This document shows, piece after piece, positions 55,350 to 64,000 of a stretch of 64,000 nucleotides of DNA. Positions within the stretch are counted from its first letter, which is position 1. Every line of letters begins with the position of its first letter. Both the position numbers and the translations under genes were made by a program. The DNA comes from Chinchilla lanigera (taxonomy: Eukaryota > Chordata > Mammalia > Rodentia > Chinchillidae), in the NCBI RefSeq assembly GCF_000276665.1, contig NW_004955472.1, positions 10,457,445 through 10,521,444 of the forward strand, given 5' to 3'. Below the pieces are notes generated by a model. It ran no database searches, was not told the DNA's origin, and saw only the letters and a program-made list of their open reading frames with translations.

Positions 55350-56130
55350 AATATTCTGAGGACCTTTGCAAATATTGACCACAACAAGGATGCAGACAAG
55401 TAGAGCTGGAAAACACTTTCAAGTACTGAAAGAAAGAATATGAAATCCCCATGTAATCATTTATTAAGTTTAGAATGCCAATATTTCATTTAACACATGG
55501 ATAATAACTGACCTTCGGTCTATTAATAATTTCAATCTTAAATCAGAAAAGAGACGAAAGCTATGATTATATAAGGCAAGTTTTCTCAGGCATTATAAAT
55601 TGCTCCTTCCAAAATATGTTTCATTGTTTTTATTGAAGGCATCTAAGGGGTGAAGGGTACAATATAATTTGATATCAAACTGACGAGGATGCACGTAACT
55701 AACAGTGTGACTTCAGCATAGTCAAATTTCATGGCTCCTCATTACCAAAGTATAAAGTTCAATATAATAGAACTCAAATAATTTCATCCTTTAAAATGAA
55801 TGTTCCATTTTCCTGTAAGGAGCCTAAGGTGATCTGTGAAAAAGGTTTGCTACACTTTTGATTAGAAAATACCACAGAATCATGCAACTGAAGAATTTCA
55901 AAACTTCATGTTCACTGTAAGAATGCCGGTGAAACTAACCAGGCCATCAAGAAAATGTATACTGGAAAAGCCACATTTCTCTTTGCCTTTAAAAATAATA
56001 TTCTTGTTAGCATATGTTCACAATACATAATCTATTCATTATGGAAAAGCAATGTGTGCCATTCCAGCTTCAACAGATGTGCCCGGGCTCAACAGAGGTG
56101 CTGGACCCAAGGACAGTGGCCCGAAAAGAG
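55350..56130. other. No identifiable gene or element
   Basis: AT-rich, unassigned. Confidence 0.4.
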
Positions 56131-56137
56131 TGCTGAA

Positions 56138-56285
56138 GCCAGGTTAGTAGCGTGTGCCTGTAATCCCAGTGCTCAGGAGTCCAGAGAATTATACTGAGTT
56201 CAAGGCCAACCTGAACTACATAGTAAGATCCTGTCTCAAAACTCCAAGAAAGAAAGAGCACAAGAGTGAGAGTGAGAGCGAGAGG
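56138..56285 (+). repeat. B1 SINE, rearranged, with purine tail
   Basis: GCCAGGTTAGTAGCGTGTGC, AATCCCAGTGCTCAGGAG, CAAGGCCAACCTGAACTAC, CTGTCTCAAAACTCC, then GAAAGAAAGAG and GAGAGTGAGAGCG repeats. Confidence 0.85.
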
Positions 56286-56299
56286 CTGCATAGGCTTAA

Positions 56300-57085
56300 A
56301 AATGCAGAAAGTACTGTTGAACTTAAGAGTTTAGATATAGAGGTCATTGGAGATTGGATACCTTGTCATGGACAGAACACCTACAGTTCACCACTGTACA
56401 TATAGAGCTCATGGTTAGCTTAACCTACATGTGAGCTCTTCTGTCACATTGAGATGACCCTCACTGAAAAGAAACAAACTTCCCCTGATTCAGAATAGGT
56501 TGCATCAAAGGAAAAGCTATCCCAAAAGATCCTGAAGAAACAGAAATATATGGAGTAGGGGTAAATTTGGCATAAAATAAATAAAAGTGAAATAAAATAA
56601 AATGAATGTTTTGACCCTATCTGTTGTTGGCACCATATAAAATATGACCTAGCAGTTTGTCAAGGTTTTCATGCTACCTGTGTATCTAATCAATCTCCCA
56701 GCACACCACCATGGTGAGCAGTTAGATAAAAATTTAGCTGATTACTTTAAAAATTTTGTAACTATAATTTGAAGCTATTCAGTTATAAAATTAGATCCCT
56801 AAAAATATAAAAATCTTTACATAGTGTAAAAATGTCCAAAATTGTTTAGAGCCTTTTTGACAAACATTAGAAAAAATATATTAACTTTTTATAAACTGGC
56901 ACCCCATGAGGTTAGTAGTACAGCATTATTTACTGACATTTCTTTAAAAATTTGCTGAAAGTTAACATAACTACATCATAAAGTTCATAACTCTATTTGC
57001 CCAGAATCTGTGGCAATGTAAAGTGAGTTTACTTTATATAAAAGAAACCTTGACCCAGTAAAAGAAGAATAATGGAATCATGCCT
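56300..57085. other. No identifiable gene or element
   Basis: AT-rich, unassigned. Confidence 0.4.
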
Positions 57086-57089
57086 GTAC

Positions 57090-57315
57090 TACTTACCAGC
57101 CATATTACCATGAAAACAATTATTTAACTTCTCTGAGCTTCTCCTTGTTCATTTGTAATATAGTCTTTATTATTATTATTAAATCATCATTGTATTAAGT
57201 AATACTATCTTAGAGTATTGTTGTAAAGAGTATAAATATTTTATGTGAAAAAATAAACATGGTACTCGGTACATAGTGAGATAGCAAATTCTAACTGTTA
57301 TTGCCATTCTTATTG
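57090..57315 (+). repeat. MIR SINE fossil with ATT expansion
   Basis: GTACTACTTACCAGCCATAT, TTAACTTCTCTGAGC and TTTGTAATATAGTC, an ATT run at 57169-57181, then ACATGGTACTCGGTACATAG is the MIR sense order. Confidence 0.6.
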
Positions 57316-57364
57316 TTGTTGCTTTCACTGCTTTGAGTCAAAGAAAAAAAATCTAAATAAAAGT

Positions 57365-57565
57365 ATATGCCAGGCACTGTGGCCTACATCTGCAGTCCCT
57401 GATACTCAGAAGCTAAGATGGGAAGAAAACTTAAGGCCAGAACGACCAGCCTAGGCAGCACAACAAGACCTTGAGACCAGTCACAGAAAAGTGGAAAGGT
57501 TGTTCAGTCTGGGGTATCATTCAGGGGTAGAGCACTTGCTTAGCCTGCATGAGGAGGGAGAGAGT
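57365..57565 (+). repeat. Composite B1+ID SINE
   Basis: A decayed B1 half (GCCAGGCACTGTGGCC, TGATACTCAGAAGC, CAAGACCTTGAGACCAG) is followed by an ID half (GTATCATTCAGGGGTAGAGC, TTGCTTAGCCTGC). Confidence 0.65.
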
Positions 57566-57817
57566 GTGTGCATAAAAGAATGAAATCAAATGTAAGTAAT
57601 GTAATATGACAGTGTTATATATAATTATGATAGTATGTGCAATTTTATTTACTGATAAGGGTTGTTGATATTTGCTATATTTATATTATTTATATGATTA
57701 TATAGTTTGTATAATTGAGGTAACAATTATTACAAATAGAGAAAAAGTGTTATTTTAGCCAGTATTGATAAAGTATCTCCCAATTCTAGCCTGTGATTTA
57801 GAGTGTTACCAAACATC

Positions 57818-58010
57818 TGAGGATGCTGTCACACATCTGTAATCTCAGCACTCTCAGGAGGCTGAAGCAGGAGAATCACAAGTTTGGCCCAGCATGAGCA
57901 ATTTAGTGTCTTTCCAAGACACTGCCTCAAAATTTAATAAAAAAATTAAAGGCTGCTATTGTAACTCAGGGCAAAGGTCTTGGTTTCAATCCCCAGGAAC
58001 ATGAAAAAAA
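57818..58010 (+). repeat. Composite B1+ID SINE
   Basis: A B1 half (ACACATCTGTAATCTCAGC, GAGGCTGAAGCAGGAG, ACTGCCTCAAAAT) plus an ID half ending GGTTTCAATCCCCAGGAAC and an A-rich tail. Confidence 0.75.
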
Positions 58011-58329
58011 AGTGCCAAAGAGATGAGTTAGTTGTTTCACCAGAAAGGATTGTTAATTATTTGACTGATTTGTCCATCAAAGCAAAAGAAAATTACTATC
58101 AATTTAGGCATATTTCAGCTTCAATTTTTTCAGCTCATTGTATTCAAAAGCTATCCTAAAGAAAGAGGCTCTTTCTACTTAAAAATGTATTTTAGCTAGT
58201 AAGTACAAGGCATCAGATGGTAACAAGTAAGCAGGGTTACATGAGAAAAATGTCATTTTACTTAAAGATTCATACTAAAGTATGTTGAGGTATGGATGGG
58301 TGAATGACAATGTCTGGAATTTGCTTGAA

Positions 58330-58900
58330 GACTCCTTGCAAATGTGTGTACAACAGAAATGTATAAACATACTCACCAAAACACATGTTCAAGAATGTGA
58401 ATGGCAGCAACTATTTCCAATACTAAGGTCTAGCAACATCCCGAATGTTCCACAGATTTAAAGTGAATAAATAGTGGACTCCACACAGTTGAATGCTACA
58501 CAACAAACGAACAAACTACACAGAGTGCTACAATGTGAGTGAGTACAAAACACAGTACTGAGTAAATTCTGACAGACACAGAAGTACACACTACATGGTT
58601 CACTTTACATAAAATTCCTAACAGGCAAAACTAATCTGTGGCGACAGGAGGCATAATTCTGATTACCTTTGGAGCTGAGGGAGAGGGGCTTACGAAGCAG
58701 TGTTCTTGTGGTTTCTGCATCTTCTGTGTAGTTAGTTACTCTTCTGGAAGAGCTAATACAAAGCACTTCTAAGAAGTAAAATTATGAAGCAATCTTGGTC
58801 AAGCCTTGATAACTACTAAAACTGGGTGATGGGTATATGAAGATTCATTTTACTTTTTTTCTGTTTACGTCTGTTTGAAATTTTTCATGTTAAAAATGTA
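58330..58900 (+). mobile_element. L1M 3' end (ORF2 C-terminus remnant and 3' UTR)
   Basis: In order: CATGTTCAAGAATGTGAATG, CTGAGTAAATTCTGACAGAC, CTACATGGTTCACTTTACAT, AAACTAATCTGTGGCGACAG, AACTGGGTGATGGGTATATG and TTTGAAATTTTTCATG. This is the classic mammal-wide L1M 3' text. It is old, with no reading frame. Confidence 0.7.
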
Positions 58901-58959
58901 AATGTACCTGAAAAGGCTACATCCTCAGGTGAAGGCCTGGAAAATTTAATTATATGAAA

Positions 58960-59065
58960 TCTTGGTGGATGTAGGTCAAGGGTAGAACATTTGCCTAGCA
59001 CACACAGGCCCTGAGATTCACCCTGAGATTCACCCTGAGAACCAAAGGAAAAAAAAAAATTGATT
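58960..59065 (+). repeat. ID-like SINE
   Basis: GTAGGTCAAGGGTAGAAC, TTGCCTAGCACACACAGG, a box-B region in which CCCTGAGATTCA is tandemly repeated, and an A tail at 59049-59060. Confidence 0.7.
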
Positions 59066-59069
59066 TATT

Positions 59070-60875
59070 AGATGTTCCTGAATGCCTGCTGGTAGTCTAA
59101 GATTTATAAAACCCTCACAGATACAGATTCCATAATAATTTAAGATGTAGACTTATATGCATATAAATATTTATTATTATAGGTATATATTGCACTGTCT
59201 TTTTAAAGTAATCAAATGCCTTCTATGTGCATGACAGTTTGTTATTAAATTAAATTGAGTCACCCACCTTAGAGAGATTATGAGGCTAATACATGCATAA
59301 TCACATTGGATTCCAACATTTTCTTAAAAAAGACTAAAGAAGTTAAACTAATTACCAACACTGTAGCAAGAAGGAACATCTTTCTTGACACTTGAATAAA
59401 ATCGCTATGCTATTGTAGTTTGTATTAATGTTTGTTATGTGCATTCTAAAACATTTGGATGGATGCAGGAAGGAAAATAGAAGGAGAAGGCAAGTAGCTT
59501 ACTCAGCCCACCTACAATTTTTAGCAAAGCAAACTTCAAGTTGAGATACAGGCAGAGTTGGACAAAATATCATCAGGGTATTGATTTAAGAAGGTACAGA
59601 AAAATTTAGCCTACGAGGAATAGTACAATATTTCATTATGGTAACATGAAACCTCAAGTGTTTGCTGAGTAGAAGCTGAGTGTGAGTCAGACATACTGAC
59701 TGTCTTTCCAGTCACACCATTTGTAGACTTGTTATGAAGATAGCTCTCTCTAAGTGTGTTATTAGTTAAGCTTGCAAGCTTAAAAATGTCTTATCATCAT
59801 ATATGAAAAAATAATTGATTTCTCCCTCCTCATTTTACTTCTATGGATATACTTTTTCAGTGACATACAATCAGAAAACTTGGTGTCTGCGGTGAGGCTG
59901 AAAATTAAGAGCACTAAGTATTTGATTTGATTTTTTTAAAAGTTTGAAACCATTTATTAGATTATTCCTACTTTTTTTCTCTAACTTGGAAAAAATGTTT
60001 TGCAGCAGCCAGTTACAACAGAAGTCGATTTCTTTCTAAGTATACTAGCTAGCACTGCTTGTTGCTTTTTTATGTTTAACTCAAAAGGAATTCACTCCTA
60101 GTCACAGGATATATGAATTACAGCTAATAATCTTTGCTTTCTGTGCACATTATGACTTTGGGTTCCTATCATTATATATTCCTTAGAATAAAATTTTAAA
60201 AAATCTATCTCCATTCAGTTCAAGTAAAATCAGCTTAACAGTAAGCAATACATTTTGCCAGATCTTTTTATTATTTTATTTTTAGAATTGCATGGTAGCT
60301 GTTAAAATGGTTTTACATTTGCTTCAGGAACACTAATTTTCAGATTAAATAAAATACATGGTCTTATTTTAAATCAGGTTCATTTTATACAATAGACCAA
60401 TTTTTTAAATGAGCTACCCTACACTTAATGTCATTAGTAAACAATGCATTTAGTCACACAGGAATACCAGGCTCATACATTTAAAACACTCCAGCATCTG
60501 GTTACGCCAGCTGAACCCCTACATAGTGATGTAACCTAACAGCTCCTTATACAGTGAATGAAAACAGAAATGCAGATTCTCCAGCACAGACGCTGGCTCT
60601 TCTCCAGCCTCTGAAACAAAGTCAAAGCAGTAACCATTGTCTTTATATGTTGAATTTATCTGTCATTTTTCTTTAGAAAGAGTGAAAAATTGATTGTTAC
60701 CTACAAATGTGTACAGAATCCCATGCAAAGTCTACCAAATGAGATTTTTCAGGAGATTGTGCTTAATTCTAGAGTTGTATTAAGGTAAATCATATGACCT
60801 ATCCGTCGGGTACCTCTGTTATGCACAGAGGTAAGATTCTACAATGTTAACATAATTCTGTCATTCATACCTACT
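59070..60875. other. No identifiable gene or element
   Basis: AT-rich, unassigned. Confidence 0.4.
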
Positions 60876-60879
60876 GATT

Positions 60880-61070
60880 ATTAAGAATATGCAAGGTAAT
60901 GTACTAAATCCATCATATGCTTAATCTCACTAAATACTCACAAAAGTCCTATAATAGAGTCTATTTCTCCATTTTTGTTTTCCCCTTTTACAGATAAATA
61001 AGTTGAGACTGAAAAAACAGGCTGGAAAGTGGACTCTCAGGATTCAAGCCAAATCTAACTCTATACTGAA
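60880..61070 (-). repeat. MIR SINE fossil
   Basis: TTAATCTCACTAAATACTCAC, TTTTACAGATAAATAAGTTG and GATTCAAGCCAAATCTAACTC is the reversed MIR order and includes the tRNA-like end. Confidence 0.65.
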
Positions 61071-61079
61071 AATCACTCT

Positions 61080-61490
61080 AACCAACTTCCCAGTTTTTTA
61101 ATGAAACTTTTATTATTTTATTTTTTAATTTTATGCTTTTTATTTTTCTCTAAAACTAAAGCCCATCATTTATTGGTACACTAAAAGCTTTGTCCCTGGT
61201 TGACTTTAACACAATGGAAGTATCTAGGTAAGTTATTTGCAAATTAGTCTTAGTAACTTTATTTTCAAAAATGAGAAAATTTCAGTGTCTATAAGAGATA
61301 AAGTTAAAAGAAATTAGTGACCACTCAATATTTTGTTAAATTCAACTTTTTAGTTGCAATCAACTATGGTGCATCTAAATTTTAAAATTAATAGTATAAA
61401 AATAAAATAGGTTCATAAATAAGGAAAGATGTCTCAATATTTGAATCACAGATAGATTGCAGGATAAAACTGTACGGGAATCACCTACCA
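61080..61490. other. No identifiable gene or element
   Basis: AT-rich, unassigned. Confidence 0.4.
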
Positions 61491-61492
61491 TC

Positions 61493-61845
61493 TGTCTTGG
61501 TTACATTTCTCTCCTTGCTAAGACAAAACACCCAATACCCCAGGTTAAAGGAAGAAAGGTTTACTTAGCTCACAGTTTGTGCTGGCTCCAATGCAGAGTG
61601 GAACATGGCAGCGGGAAATAGTTCACGGTGGCGGAAGACAGCAAAAGCAACAAGAGCAAAAAGGGAGGAGCAGAGAGAGCAAGCCTCTTTCCCTCCCTTA
61701 CACTGCATGCAGGCTGCCCACCCCAGGGCGGGCGTAGCACTCACACCCGTAATCCCAGCACTGGACCATGGATCAGCCAAGAACTAGAAACCCACCCCCA
61801 TGGCTGCATGAGGCTTTGGAGGGACATCTAGACACAATCATAACA
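61493..61845 (-). mobile_element. MaLR solo LTR
   Basis: On the minus strand it begins TGTTATGATTGTGTCTAGAT at 61845, passes the CTTTTGCTGTCTTCCGCC block and the TGTGAGCTAAGTAAACC block, and ends AATGTAACCAAGACA at 61493, giving TG...CA ends. The flanks CCATC (61488-61492) and TCATC (61846-61850) fit a 5-bp target duplication with one change. CpGs are still present, so it is younger than the other LTRs here. The short open frames in it are not genes. Confidence 0.75.
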
Positions 61846-61974
61846 TCATCCTACTCCCATCTCCAAGCCACTCTCCCAAACTTACACGTAGAAACACCTA
61901 TCTGGGTACCTATCTGATGCTTCACTTCCCTCCAGTAGGGTTGCCAGAAAGACAGGTTGTCTCTGCTTAATTAT

Positions 61975-62361
61975 TTGTTGCCTTTGTCTATTTGCTTTAT
62001 GTTGTTATAACAAAATACCTTAGATGAGCACTTTATTTGTAAAAAGCATTAGTTTGGCTTACAATTCTAGTGATTGGTGCATCCAAATAGCATGTCACCA
62101 GCACCCTGGTGAGGGCCCCAGAGTTGCTCTACAATGTGGCAGAGGAGTAGCCGAGGAACCAGCAGCACTCAGAAGCACCAGGCACATGGGGCGGGGGGGC
62201 CTCATTTCATGACAATATACCATTGTGACAGCCTTAATCCATTTGTGAGGGTGGAGCCACCATTTCTTGACTACCTTCTTCAGTGGTCAAGCATCTCAGC
62301 ATCACCACACTAGGGACCAGTATTTCCGCACATGAAACTGTAGGGAACAAAACACATCTCA
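61975..62361 (-). mobile_element. MaLR LTR (MLT1/MST-type)
   Basis: Plus-strand TGTTGTTATAACAAAATACC, TTGGCTTACAATTCTAGTG, CACCCTGGTGAGGGCCC, TTAATCCATTTGTGAGGG and the right end AACAAAACACATCTCAAAC follow the reversed order of an older MaLR LTR. It lies 130 bp from the solo LTR at 61493 but belongs to a different subfamily. Confidence 0.65.
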
Positions 62362-62364
62362 AAC

Positions 62365-63690
62365 ACTGCAGTCACCAAAGATGGGAAACTATGGTATGAG
62401 AGTACTTATTCCACTTAGCAGGCATCCACGACTGCGAAAGTGTCTCCAAAAATAATGCTTCTCCCCCAGTCTCACTGAGTTAAAAATTAAAGTTCAAAAC
62501 GAAAATTGTTAGAACAGCAATTAAAGCATTAATAAATAAATCTCTCCCCTCTCATTCTATTTGTCCTTATGAATGTACCTTTCTTTAAGTCCTTGGCTAT
62601 GATTTTAATGTAATCTTGGGGGAGAGCAAGGGTAAGTATATTTTTTTCAATGGGTATATTTTAATGGAAATCTCTCAAATTTTTTAACCTTGATAGCTCT
62701 CTGAGGAAAGGTCTCCTATGATTTATGGAGTCTCAAGAGATCTAACTAGAATTTGGGATAGTGTATAAGTTTTGTACATTAAATATTTCACAACTCCTTC
62801 CCCTATAAAAATACTCAAATTTACATAAAACATTTGCATATAAGCATAGATTTACACAATTATGATATTTCAGTTTGCTACAAAGTAACTTCATTTTGCT
62901 TCATAAGGATGAGTAAAAGGAAAAATAAACCTTTGTTTATAATATTTTTTTCATTTTAATACATGTTGTTTAATTGCTTTTTCATTTTGAAGATAAAAGA
63001 ATGAAAACATATTAACAAACACATACATTTACAAAATAACACAGAAACAATGCAAGCAATGCAGAATATCGGGCAAGGTGATAGGAAATTAACAATGGCT
63101 GTGGTATTACATATTGATATCTTGGGAGAGTTGTTTATAATTTTTAAACAATAATTTAAATTATATTTATATTCAACAGAAAATAATTGTTTATAGATCT
63201 ATATTACAGCTCAATAGGAAAGGAATTAGAATCATTTAACCTGTGTTGCCTCACCAAAAGAAATCAGCCTAGAGCATTGACCTCTAGACAAGGTCTCTTT
63301 CCTGCACAGCATCTTCTTCTTTTCTCATTTCAAAAATGTAGCTTTTTAATTTACTCCCAAATAATCTGCACATAGAAGGATGGTGAACAGCTTTGTTTTG
63401 AGCAATTTTGCATGCTTATACCTGGTAATCTGAACAACTAATTTGAAGACAACAATATGCATTATAAAAACCATTGGTGAATTCCTACCATCTTGACTAG
63501 TGAAACTGTATCATTTCTAATTTTTGGTTTTTATTTTTTACTCTCTTTAATGTTTCTGAAACATACTTCACAACTATTAAGTGGCAGATGAATGTAAATA
63601 CTATTGCCATGAGAGGCTTATTTGATATTTAGAGCAGAATGATTTTATATTTGTTCATTTGAAATATTAGAGAATCTTCACTCCAGACTG
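62365..63690. other. No gene; contains a diverged copy of the gap-edge repeat
   Basis: AT-rich. About 62985-63120 shares GCAAGGTGATAGG and ATTAACAATGG in order with the repeat at 5215-5458. The rest is unassigned. Confidence 0.4.
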
Positions 63691-63697
63691 TCCAGAT

Positions 63698-63770
63698 TAG
63701 ATTTAAATTGAAATTTTAAATTAGATTTTAGATTAAAATTGAAATTTAATTTTAGATTAAAATTGAAAAG
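63698..63770. repeat. Short AT-rich tandem repeat
   Basis: GATTTAAATTGAAA (63700) and GATTAAAATTGAAA (63731 and 63755) give three units at 31- and 24-bp spacing. Confidence 0.8.
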
Positions 63771-64000
63771 GCCAATTAAATTACTTTATAAATGTGAGAC
63801 AAATAGAGCTACTGAAATCAAACATACATGTGCAAGCACCGCATTGTTTCACTAGTGTAAAACTTGAAAGAGTTAATTTAAACTCGGAGGTATGATAGAC
63901 ACTGTGAAATGATAGAAACCACTGAAGAGTAAAGGGCTTCTGGGATGTGGGAAAAGAGAAGGGAAAGAAGGAGAAATTTTGTATGTATGTATATACAGGA

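Noticed and set aside
61565..61831. Overlapping 60-71-codon frames on both strands
   Set aside because: They lie entirely inside the MaLR solo LTR and are open because of its higher GC content.

Overview
The window is mammalian nuclear DNA, almost certainly rodent. It is AT-rich, gene-poor and full of retroelements. The evidence is 7SL-derived B1 SINEs with long tandem duplications, tRNA-derived ID-like SINEs, composite B1+ID SINEs, L1 3' ends with polypurine tracts, and MaLR (MT/ORR1/MLT1-type) LTRs, on a background of ancient MIR, L2 and L1M fossils. The SINE mix (duplicated B1 plus a C-rich ID variant ending in a TGGTACCA-type box and poly-A) suggests a lineage outside the mouse/rat group. 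A beaver-like rodent (Castorimorpha) is my tentative guess. No convincing intact protein-coding gene is visible, and the longest open frames come from repeats or from the assembly gap.

Layout. Positions 1-13050 are a nested L1 complex. An old plus-strand L1 (5' region, ORF1, endonuclease and first half of the RT up to about 5208, resuming at about 10906 and ending near 13046) is interrupted by a later minus-strand L1 (about 6129-10905). A 670-bp N gap (5459-6128) and a short A-rich tandem repeat lie on the insert's 3' side. The two halves of the host L1 break at the same point of ORF2 and share a 10-bp target duplication. The host L1 also carries a MaLR fragment inside ORF2.

Positions 13050-38460 are intergenic or intronic DNA with MaLR pieces (14567-15409, 15950-16370), SINEs, MIR/L2/L1M fossils, an L1 3' end (25935-26545), a Tigger-like DNA-transposon fossil (27420-27665), a U2 snRNA fragment (30326-30362) and microsatellites. 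Three stretches with strong splice-site pairs on the plus strand (16659-16695, 19662-19843, 20102-20258) and one on the minus strand (29621-29752) are the only hints of transcribed exons.

Positions 38461-64000 hold a GC-rich LTR-like element with an internal tandem duplication (38461-39342), an exact 54-bp tandem duplication (41898-42005), a 5S rRNA pseudogene (44114-44180), a three-level nest (old L1, MaLR LTR, ID SINE; 44930-45950), a B1 with a very long purine tail (46392-46650), several MaLR LTRs (47065-47470, 61493-61845, 61975-62361) and an L1M 3' end (58330-58900). Long tracts between them show nothing I can identify.

Nothing in the window behaves as a multi-gene system. Its interest lies in the history of nested insertions, the gap-edge repeat with a diverged relative 58 kb away, and the candidate exons. 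All family names come from recognition by eye, not from a library search.
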